DNA of 64,000 nt, from assembly GCA_947095535.1 (NCBI GenBank), contig OX352772.1:41125445-41189444 (forward strand), given 5' to 3'. The notes under the pieces were generated by a model. It saw only the letters and a list, made by a program, of their open reading frames with translations, searched no databases and was not told the DNA's origin. The stretch's first letter is position 1; each line of letters starts with the position of its first letter. Positions 56,188-64,000 of this stretch are shown here, piece after piece. The position numbers and the translations under genes are program-made. The DNA comes from Poecilobothrus nobilitatus (taxonomy: Eukaryota; Arthropoda; Insecta; Diptera; Dolichopodidae).

Positions 56188-56244
56188 GTAGGGCGCCAGT
56201 TTTTGAAATTGCACAGGGTGCTCAAAAGTTTAGCGCCGGCCCTG
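56188..56244. repeat. Right end (TIR) of hAT-D
   Basis: On the other strand the end reads CAGGGCCGGCGCTAAACTTT, then GCACCCTGTGC and CTGGCGCCC. This is G+C-rich in an AT-rich setting and has the CAGGGCCGG-C start I associate with ZMYM1-like hATs. The flank is CAAATGAT; no matching left flank was found. Confidence 0.6.
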
Positions 56245-56699
56245 CAAATGATAAATGATAATGTGTACCCTACATTAGTCAAGTGGCAAAATTCTTTGTG
56301 AAAAGAAGTAATTAATAAAAGCTGTGTTTTTTTATTCGGTTCAGGATCAAGGTTTGATTTAAAACACGTAACAACAACAAATAAAAACATAAACACATTA
56401 ACAACAACAACATAATCCATATATTTATGTGGTAAAAATTTACATAAAATTGCAAAAGATGGAAGAAGATGGAAGATAGCTCAAAATGCCTTGGGAAGTT
56501 TATTTCAAAAATTATGTTTACATTTTACAGTTGGAGCCAGCAGATGTTGAGAGCTTACCAATATTTACCAATTAGATTTTTAAAATTAGTATTTAGTATA
56601 GTAAGTTAAAAAATTAGTATTAAGTTTTTATATATTAAAATAAATTTGTTTTTTTTTTTTTAAGTATAAAATATGAATTTTAATGTTTTAATTTTCTTT

Positions 56700-57345
56700 T
56701 TCAATTATACACTTTTATTATGGAATTATGTGTTGTTTTCTTATTAAATAATCTAATTTGCTGCCTTCTATTGCTATGGAGATTATTTTCTTCACATAAA
56801 TTGTTTGAAACTGATCGTTGTTGTAATTCCTCAAGAAAGTCGTCATTTTCATTTATGTCTTTTTCAATATGTAAGCAGCAACCGTCAGATTAAAAACTAA
56901 TTTAATATTTCTTTGTTCAGTAAAATATAGAGGCATCTAAATCTGATTTTTAGCATTCCAAAGGTATTTTCAACTACAATTCTTGCAGATGAATGTAATA
57001 AATTAAATTGTCTGAAAACATTTGATAAATTACCATTGTCTTTAAATGGTGGAATAAGCCAACTGAGAAGTGGATAAGCTGAATCTCCAAGTAAGATAGC
57101 ACCATTTGAAAATAGACTTTCTTTATTTGCCTCAGCTTCTTCGAATAACTCAGATTTTCTTAAAACACGAGTTATTCCAAGAAGCTGAATAACTCGTTCT
57201 TTTTTCTCATGTAAAGAACCATGTTCTGTATGCTGTAGTAATGCTTCCTATTAAAATAATTACTTTTATTTGCCTGTGGAGCTTTTATTTTTATGTGGGA
57301 ACAATCGATAGCTCCTATAACATATGGAATTTTCGCTCAGTGTTG
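56700..57345 (-). pseudogene. PIF/Harbinger nuclease, minus strand, fragmented
   Basis: No single open frame is long. On the minus strand, from about 57345: PYVIGAIDCSHIKIKAPQ (first Asp; 57295-57345), KSNYFNRKHYYSIQ, then HEKKERVIQLLGITRVLRKS and ELFEEAEANKESL (57080-57215). ILLGDSAYPLLSWLIPPF (second Asp region) and FNLLHSSARIVVENTFGMLK with the Glu follow (56955-57105). The tail reads ENDDFLEELQQRSVSN and NRRQQIRLF (56730-56870). Known: G-A-I-D-G/C-x-H-I, G-D-x-A-Y-P-L and R-x-x-V-E-x-x-F-G are HARBI1 blocks. About 35 residues between YYSIQ and GSLH seem deleted. It is a different family from the Harbinger at 26800. Confidence 0.8.
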
Positions 57346-58164
57346 GCCACTTAACATTAATATGTCCAATGGATATAATCCAATAGCGTACTTTAATTAC
57401 AACATTCCAAGCATTTTATTTCAAAAATTACTGTGTTTTTATTTAATAACATTGTCTTATCAGTTATTTATCAAAAATTTTCAGGTGGCTTTTAATATAA
57501 AAAATTGCAATAATAATAACTGGTAAATAGGTCATACGATTGTACTTTCATAATAGTAAATTCAAGAGCATCATATAACAGTTTTTATGTAACAATATGG
57601 AAAATAATTTTTTTAACAAAATTTCAGTTAAGCATATGGTTATATTTAGATAATTATCTCGAAAACGGTAAAAGATAAGAGGAAAATATGTTAAATTAAA
57701 TTAAAGCTGAGGAATATGTGATTTTGATAACGGTTTTTTATGCAAAAATTACAGTTATTTCATAAAAACTGGGAAAAATATCCATGTTTTTCGTATTTGA
57801 AACCTTGTAACTATTCAACTATGAAAGATAAAAAAAAAAGTTGGGGTATTAGTGTGAAAGCCCATAACTTCAGCTAGCTTTTGACTGTTATGAATAAAAT
57901 AAAAACTCTTTTTTTTTTATAAAATTAGTTTTTTTCTTTATTAAAAACATATAGGTATGTATATATTATTTGAATGTTATGAATCAAATAAAATAAAAAC
58001 TCTTTTTTTTTTTATTAGTTTTATTTTTTATTAAAAACATATATATATTATTTGGTCTTTTTGACTGTTAAACTCTGACTGACTCAAAAGATGTCATTTT
58101 AATTTTGGTCAATGTGCATTGATCATGTTAAATTATATCATTTGTACTTTCTTATCTACTAAAG
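57346..58164. other. AT-rich stretch without a recognised gene
   Basis: Apart from the tandem duplication at 57885-58055, nothing was recognised. The right edge is the flank of hAT-E. Confidence 0.45.
57885..58055. repeat. Tandem duplication, unit about 85 bases
   Basis: GTTATGAAT-AAATAAAAACTC, a T run, TTAGTTTTTTTCTTTATT and AAAAACATATA occur twice in a row. Confidence 0.8.
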
Positions 58165-60948
58165 CAGCGTTTCTCAAAGTTTGCTCCGCGGAGCCCTGGG
58201 GATCCGCGAGCTAACTCAAAGGGCTCCGCGGATCCCATAATCAAATTTGAAATAAAAATATAAATTTAAATCACCTAAAAATTAAATTATAATTTTAAAA
58301 AAATTAACTTATAATTATTATTAATTCATATATGAAATTAATTTGTTGTTTTGAAATATTCAGATTTACTTAATTTGAACTAAAAAAATATATAACTGTT
58401 AACTCAATATAGTGTGCTACGCCTACTAGATAACCAACAGTTAAGTTATGCAATTGGTCAATTATAGTTGTTACGATTTGAGTATTCGTTACAATACAAA
58501 ATCATTAAAACTGTAACAGTTGTCTTAAGTATACGTGTGACATTATATTTTAATTTTTATTAAAAATCATAGTTTTTTACTGAATTTTAGTAAAAAAATT
58601 ATTTCAAGTGAAGTTGAACAATATTAAGGTAGCTATCTTTTATTTATTTCTTTAAATTTTTTATATATATTAGCAGAGTTTTATTTTATTTATTGCTATA
58701 AATTACACTACTTGTATGTACGTTATAAAGGATGGATCGTTGGCTAATTAAAGGTACGTCGAAAGACACAAGATCTCAGCAATCACCTGAACCGTCTACA
58801 TCCAAAAATATCACAATAGTGGAAACTTGCATAGATCTAGAAAAAGAGGAATCTGCTCCCAATGCGAATGAATTACGTGATCCTGCCTCTAAGAAACGGA
58901 GATATGATGAAAGCTATTTGTCTCTTGGTTTTATAGATGCTAATAATGTGCCTCAATGTGTCTTATGCAGCAAGGTTTTTACAAATAGTGCTATGGTGCC
59001 CGTTAAAATGCGTCGTCATTTGGAAACCGTACATCCAGAGTTTAAACATAAGAAAGTTGATTATTTTATTCGTATGCGTGATGAACTCTTAAACCGCCAA
59101 AGCCTATTTGTTTCAACTTTTAAAACTAGAAATGAGAAGGCCACTGAAGCATCTTACATTGTTAGTTATCGTATTGCACTGGCAGGCGAAGCTCATACAA
59201 TAGCTGAGACATTGATCAAGCCTTGTGCAGTCGATATAGCTAAATGTATATTTGATGAAAAGTTGGCAAAAGAAATCACAAATGTGCCGCTATCCAATGA
59301 CACGGTAAATCGTCGAATTAATGATTTAGCTGCCAACGTGAAGTCGTCTCAATTGATATTTCGTCTGAAGTGTTGTAATTTTTCTCTACAAAGGGACGAA
59401 AGCACAGATGTAGCTGGACTTGCAGTCTTGCTTGTTTTTGTCCGATATCAGCACCTAAATTTGCTTGAAGAGGATCTTCTTTTGTGTGAACCATTGCCAA
59501 ATAACACAACTGGTGCCGAAATATTTAATATCGTGAATAATTTTTTTAAGACTCATGGTTTAGATTGGAAAAATTGTGTTGATATCTGCACTGATGGTGC
59601 AAAGGCAATGGTAGGAAAAACTGCGGGCGCTGTCGCTAAGATCAAAAATTTATCACCAAACTGCACCAATAGCCATTGCATGCTTCACCGCCAAGCACTT
59701 GCAGTAAAAAAAATGCCAATGTCATTGAAAAATGTCCTTGACGAGTCTATAAAGATCAGAAATTTCATTAAGTCGCGACCCCTGCAAACACGGCTTTTCA
59801 AGATTCTTTGCGAAGATATGGGCAGCATACATAAAGCTTTATTGCTCCATACCGAAGTACGGTGGTTGTCTCGAGGGAAAGTCCTTGTTCGACTATTCGA
59901 GCTCCGTTCCGAATTGGGCACTTTTTTCATGGAGAACAGAATGGATTTACAGGAAAAACTGACAGATAAACTGTGGCTGTTTCGACTTGGATACCTCGCC
60001 GATATTTTTTCAAAGATAAACAAAGTGAATATGTCACTTCAAGGTAAGCAAGTAACAGTGTTCACAGCCAATGATAAGATTCAAGCTTTTAAAAAAAAAT
60101 TGGAGTTTTGGATCATTTGCATTCGCTCTCGTGAGCTAGATAGCTTCATAGATAGCTAGATATACTTAAAGAATTCTTCGATGAAATTAATGGCGACATT
60201 GCAGAAAGCGACTACTTTGTGTTGTGTGATGAAATTCGTCAACATTTGGAAGACATGCTGAGCTCAGTAAAACAGTATTTTCCAGATGAGCAGAATGAAA
60301 ACCTTAAAAATTACACATGGATTAGAAACCCATTCATAGTTCAGAAAAAGCCAGAAGAATTTACAGTAAAGGAGTACGAAGTCTTCATTGACATGATTTC
60401 AGATTCATCATTACTACCCATATTTGAAAAAGTATCTTTGCCAGAATTTTGGTGCACTTTAAAAGAAGAATATGCAGATTTATCAATGAAAGCTGTTAAA
60501 ATACTTCTTCCTTTCGCTACCACTTATCTGTGCGAGTCTGGATTTTCTTCATATGCTGCAACAAAAACAAAATACCGCAACAGACTTGATGCAGAAGCTG
60601 ACATGAGAATTCAACTCTCAGCTATAAAGCCAGACATAAAAGAATTATGTAAAAATAGGAAAGAGGTCCACTCATCTCACTAGAAATGATAGTTTTCTAT
60701 AATTTATTATGTTTTTTATAATTTATATTTTTGTTAATAAATTAATTTCTTGAAGTACAAATAATTTCATTAATTCTTTTTATTTATGAATTTGTAAATA
60801 TATATTATAAAAAAATAAACTTCACTTTGGAGTTAGGTATCATCGATTGGGATATACATACAATTAGTCATAAGTGAACCACTGGGGTTCCGTAAAAAAA
60901 TGTATGACTTTGGAGGGCTCCGCAGCTCAAAAAGTTTGAGAACCGCTG
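58165..60948 (+). mobile_element. Complete hAT transposon (hAT-E), 2784 bases, with perfect TSD
   Basis: TACTAAAG stands at 58157-58164 and 60949-60956, an exact 8-base TSD. Left end CAGCGTTTCTCAAAGTTTGC; right end on the other strand CAGCGGTTCTCAAACTTTTT; both go on to a G+C-rich GCGGAGCCC word. A second inverted GGGCTCCGCGGAT word lies just inside the left end (58220), and a GGATCCGCGAGC word near 58200. The perfect TSD and long frames show that this is the youngest DNA transposon in the window. Confidence 0.97.
58732..60683 (+). pseudogene. ZBED5-like hAT transposase, one main frameshift (hAT-E)
   Basis: The start MDRWLIKG at 58732 is the usual one in this group. BED finger with C76, C79, H96 and H101. 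FSLQRDESTDVAGLAVLLVF gives the first catalytic Asp, DICTDGAKAMVG the second. HCMLHRQALAVKK, LLLHTEVRWLSRGKVLVRLF and LGYLADIFSKINKVNMSLQG follow. The 475-residue frame stops at 60159 because of a frameshift in a small local repeat (GATAGCTTCATAGATAGCTA). The rest, 60219-60683, has LKNYTWIRNPF, LPEFWCTLKEEYADLS and the hATC block LPFATTYLCESGFSSY with KTKYRNRLDAEADMRIQLS. Total length, about 640 residues, is normal. Cut-and-paste transposase; probably lost activity only recently. Confidence 0.93.
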
Positions 60949-60956
60949 TACTAAAG

Positions 60957-61167
60957 AATGTACAAATGCATTTTTATTGTGAAAAATTAATAAACTGACC
61001 TGTATGAATTAATATGCTAGTGAAATATATTTATTATTATGATTTATTATTAATGAGGAAGAGGTTCATGAACATCAAATCGGTTCATAACATCCCACCC
61101 CCCTTGGAAAAAGAAAATTAAGAACATACCGTATATACTATAAATTTTCGGCATTTAGAGAAAAATC
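60957..61167. other. AT-rich spacer
   Basis: No gene seen; a CCCACCCCCC tract at about 61096. Confidence 0.4.
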
Positions 61168-61179
61168 AAAAATTTTGTG

Positions 61180-61453
61180 GGGCTTCGGTAACCTAGTGGG
61201 TAGGCGTGTGGCGTATTAACCGAAGGAGTGTGGGTTCGATCCCTGCACAGGTCATAAGTGTTTTTTCTTTACACATCCCCCTTACGACCAAATAAATAAA
61301 TAGTATATAATATAAACAAAATAAATAATATTAGCATATAATTTAATAATAGTATAAAAACCTATAATGGCCTTAGTAGCCGATGGTTCAATAATATTGC
61401 ATTACATTTATGTTTGTAATATTAATATAAATAAAATAAATAAATATATAAAT
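61180..61453 (+). mobile_element. tRNA-derived SINE, full length, with 12-base TSD
   Basis: AAAAATTTTGTG is present at 61168-61179 and 61454-61465. The head has an A-box-like GGTAACCTAGTGGGTAGG (61187-61204) and a B box GGTTCGATCCC (61233-61243), the spacing of a Pol III internal promoter. The tail is (TAAA)-rich without a poly(A) run. The head is like that of the SINE at 46794 (GGAGTGTGGGTTCGA, then C-ACA-GTC-TAAG), but the body (AATGGCCTTAGTAGCCGATG) is different. It is not a functional tRNA, as the acceptor arms do not pair. Confidence 0.92.
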
Positions 61454-61465
61454 AAAAATTTTGTG

Positions 61466-61704
61466 AACAGCAAAGAAAAAAAAACATTTTCTAAGCTCAC
61501 AAAAAAATGTTTATATTGACAAAGTACTTACAATTGTTTTGCTAGTTTTTGAGTTGAATGATCATATTAAAAAATTCTTTATTAAATTTCTTATTGACAT
61601 TGATTTTATTGTTTTTTGTTTTTTCATAAATTTTATTCTTATTTCATATTTTTCTATTCTTTTTCATTAATTTTTCTATTAATTTATAATTATTTCATAT
61701 TTTT
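61466..61704. other. 3' flank of the provirus envelope gene
   Basis: T-rich with a duplicated ATTTCATATTTTTCTATTCTT (about 61640 and 61693). An LTR is expected further left on this strand but was not identified. Confidence 0.4.
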
Positions 61705-63180
61705 CTATTCTTCTACTTCATCTTCTTTAATCCTCTCTTGTAGAAGGATGTTTACTGCATTACCAGTATTTAAATTTTGATCAGTTGATATTTTATTACA
61801 TTTTATTTTAACATATTTCTTATATACAATTGACAGTATTATAAGAAAGGAAAAAATCAAAGAAATGTGTAAGTGTGCTATCGTAGTAGGTTGTTCAACA
61901 TCAGTAGGTTTAATTGATTGTAATTCGGTACTGAATTCGTTTAATTTGAAATCCTTCATATTGTTAATAGCAGGTGGAATTGAAACTATGTTTTGTGTCA
62001 GTTCGAAAGATATTTCATTTAGAATAAATTCATAAAAGAAAATTTTTGTATGGGATATTGATTTTGTTGCTTGAGATTGTAAACTGACAGTCTGGGTAAA
62101 AGCTTTGCAATTAGGTTTTAAAGTAAAAATTCCACTGTTATATAATTTTTCAATACTTACATCGTTTCCACAAACGATTTTTATATTAGTGTGCTTAATG
62201 TAAACAAGTATTGGGTTTAGCAAGGTTTAACCATAATTCCTGGTCTGGTTTAAAAACTCTGATTTTACAATCTTCAGGTTTAGTGTAACCTTCCATTAAC
62301 TTCATAACACAATTTTGCTTCACACTATTATAATAAACTAAATTTTGTTTACATATGAAATTTTTTTCGTGGTAGTTTATACATTGGTCCATATCTGAAT
62401 TACCAAGAACTATGTATCGATGTTCATCGTTTATAGCTATATAATATGTCTTTAGGTCTATGAAATAAAATGTGTTATTTTTTGATTTGACTGGTAGACT
62501 AGTTACTTTATGCAGACTATATATTTCTGCGACCAGAGGAATGGTTATTTGAACCATTAAGTGGTTTTTAACATGTAGAGGTTCGATAGAAACTATTTTA
62601 TTGAGAAGTGGTATGTTTAATCTGTTTATGCGAAAATGTAAATTTAAATGATCATTACCTTCTAGTTGAATATCTTTTATTGCTTCTAAAAAAAATTCCG
62701 AAAATTGAAAAATTTATGAAACATTTTTCCCAATTGTGCTTCTTACAAGTGTCAAATCAATACGTTCAGCATCCTCAGAATCCATAATACCAAATATAAT
62801 TTTGTTCATTTTACCTAGACCGTTAAATGGATCCTCTTTCTCGATTCATTATTTGATTTATAAAGTTGTTCAATTATTACATTATTTCATTTTTATTTCA
62901 TAAAATAATTTTAAAGTGAAAGTTAAAGTGACTTTACAACGGTCCAAATGTTTTGTTACAAAGATGTTTAAGCGTCTTAATATTGGATTCTATAGTTAAA
63001 TGTGTCTTGTTCGAAAGATGTGTGATTTAGAAAAAATAGGAATTTCCAATTTGTCAAGGAGTTTCTTAACTTTCGAATTTGTACAGAATAAATACCTGGT
63101 TGAGAGATAGTTGTATGCTCGCTGATACATAACGCTGGGATTAATAGTAGAATTATTATAATCATAATTGAGCAGCACAA
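61705..63180 (-). pseudogene. env: Baculovirus-F-like envelope gene, broken
   Basis: A candidate signal peptide (MCCSIMIIIILLLIPAL) starts at 63180 on the minus strand. A first fragment stops near 62977; a second, low-quality stretch (about 62580-62870) has the N-G-L-G-K and F-G-I-M-D words typical of the F-like family. 62195-62557 is Cys-containing ectodomain. 61705-62223, overlapping it by a frameshift, has more ectodomain, one hydrophobic membrane segment (about 61790-61860, LIFSFLIILSIVY) and a short acidic cytoplasmic tail ending at 61705. Known: insect errantivirus envelopes derive from baculovirus F-type fusion proteins. At least two frameshifts and one stop (near 62720) show that it cannot make a full protein. 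Confidence 0.75.
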
Positions 63181-63242
63181 TATTTTCTGGAAAAAAAAAT
63201 TAGTATATAAAAAAACATAAATGATTTGTGTAATATAAGGTT

Positions 63243-64000
63243 TTAATAAATTGTTATGGTGTTATGGAGAAGTTTTTCTTTGCGTCCAATTTTAATAATA
63301 GAGTTAACTGACGACTTTATTTCGATTATTTCATACGGGCCTTTATAAGGTTGGGTAAGTTTTTTATTGGTTCTATGCCTAATTTCTAATAGAACTTTAT
63401 CGCCTACATTGAATTTGGCCTCTTTTGTCTTTTGGTCATAGTGTAATTTTAAATTTTCTTTAGCTTCTATATGGCTTTCACGGACTTTCCCATAATAATT
63501 TTGTAAACGATTTTTTAACTCACTCACGTAATTTCCATAATTATATATTGCTTCTGCGACTCGAGTTAACGACGAAGGGATTTCCGCTTGAAATCCCAAT
63601 AATACTTCGTAAGGTGAAAACCCAGCCGCAGTATGGGGTGTCGTTTATAACAAAACGAATAATGTTCTAATAAGGTGTCCCAACCTGGAGTGCCATTTAC
63701 GTAAGTTTTGTCGGTAATATAACTGCGAAGATAATCACTTAAACTTCTATGCGTTCATTCAAGTGCCCCATTTGACTCAGGATTTGAATTGTTTGGATTT
63801 TTTTATTTTCAATCATTTATAGTATTTTTATATTCAATAATTCAATATATTCAATAATTCAAATATTTTTAAATAAATCGCTTAAAAAGTTTGAACCTTG
63901 GTCGGTAAGCAACATTTTTGGTATTTCAAATACGCATACGATTTTACGTACAAAAATATCGTCTATTGTGGATGCTTCTGTATTTGGGATAGGTATAGCT
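63243..64000 (-). pseudogene. Errantivirus-like integrase, C-terminal two thirds, broken
   Basis: At the right edge the minus strand reads IPNTEASTIDDIFVRKIVCV, then MLLTDQGSNFLSDLFKNI, which carries the second catalytic Asp. An AT-rich, stop-filled patch (about 63780-63860) follows. Then NPESNGALE and RSLSDYLRSYI with the catalytic Glu, in two frames. The last 118-residue frame (63243-63599) starts GFQAEIPSSLTRVAE and ends with the integrase C-terminal domain (FNVGDKVLLEIRH, PYKGPYEIIEI). The zinc finger and first Asp lie outside the window. Integrase joins the cDNA to the host chromosome. Confidence 0.85.

Larger units (their letters stand above)
61705..64000 (-). mobile_element. Errantivirus-like (Gypsy with envelope) provirus, 3' part, minus strand
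   Basis: Integrase (64000 to 63243) followed on the same strand by an envelope-type gene (63180 to 61705), the 3' gene order of insect errantiviruses. gag, protease and RT would lie beyond the right edge. Both genes are broken by stops and frameshifts. No LTR was found inside the window. It differs from the Gypsy at 22454, which has no envelope. Confidence 0.8.

Noticed and set aside
59685..60023. Minus-strand frame of 112 codons
   Set aside because: Antisense to the intact hAT-E core; no motif of its own.
61180..61260. Functional tRNA gene
   Set aside because: A and B boxes are present but the acceptor stem does not pair, and a 12-base TSD encloses a longer SINE.

Overview
This window is an A+T-rich (judged by eye, not counted) stretch of insect-type nuclear DNA made almost wholly of transposable elements in several layers of decay. 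I found no host gene with confidence, and no bacterial-type operons or ribosome sites. A fly (Diptera) is the best guess. The evidence is two repeats built like the Drosophila DINE-1/INE-1 (Helentron) family, an errantivirus-like provirus with an envelope gene, introns of about 65 bases inside transposase genes, and the mix of insect LINE, hAT, P, Harbinger and Tigger families. That placement is inference.

Layout. 1-1330: remnant of an I-clade LINE. 1880-7556: a LINE (copy A) split by a complete hAT (4465-6670) with an exact 8-base target duplication. 7645-9460: fragments of a hAT, a possible zinc finger and an uncharacterised DNC/DGC-GQNKN family. 9480-11550: a second copy of the same LINE (copy B, minus strand) beside a hAT fragment (11550-12405). 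13456-15536: another LINE on the minus strand. 16081-18680: a DINE-like element with a 307-base minisatellite and an inverted LTR fragment. 18680-22453: a LINE with nearly intact ORF2. 22454-26693: a Ty3/Gypsy element whose integrase core is deleted. 26800-28440: a Harbinger. 28723-31496: a hAT with terminal inverted repeats (TIRs) and target-site duplication (TSD). 33373-36154: a P-element/THAP9-type pseudogene. 36887-39358: an in-frame chimera of the DGC-GQNKN family with a hAT. 39581-41501: a Tigger/pogo with TIRs but no DNA-binding half. 41550-44370: a duplicated AT-rich block. 45910-50790: duplicated and tandem AT-rich repeats holding a SINE and a G+C-rich LINE. 50812-52045: a second DINE-like element with a different minisatellite. 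53232-56244: a ZMYM1-like hAT. 56700-57345: a minus-strand Harbinger. 58165-60948: the best preserved element, a ZBED5-like hAT with perfect TSD and one main frameshift. 61180-61453: a SINE with a 12-base TSD. 61705-64000: the integrase and envelope end of an errantivirus-like provirus on the minus strand.

How the parts relate. The genes do not form a pathway; the structure is nesting. Breakpoints can be read directly for the two SINEs, three hATs, the Tigger (one TA flank) and the LINE interrupted by a hAT. Several autonomous families survive only as deletion derivatives that keep their ends but lose catalytic parts. The most interesting signals are ATCGAT-rich subterminal repeats in a BED-finger hAT, the two DINE-like elements with unrelated minisatellite cores, the two SINEs with one head and different tails, and the poorly described DGC-GQNKN family with an intron and its own upstream repeated motif.
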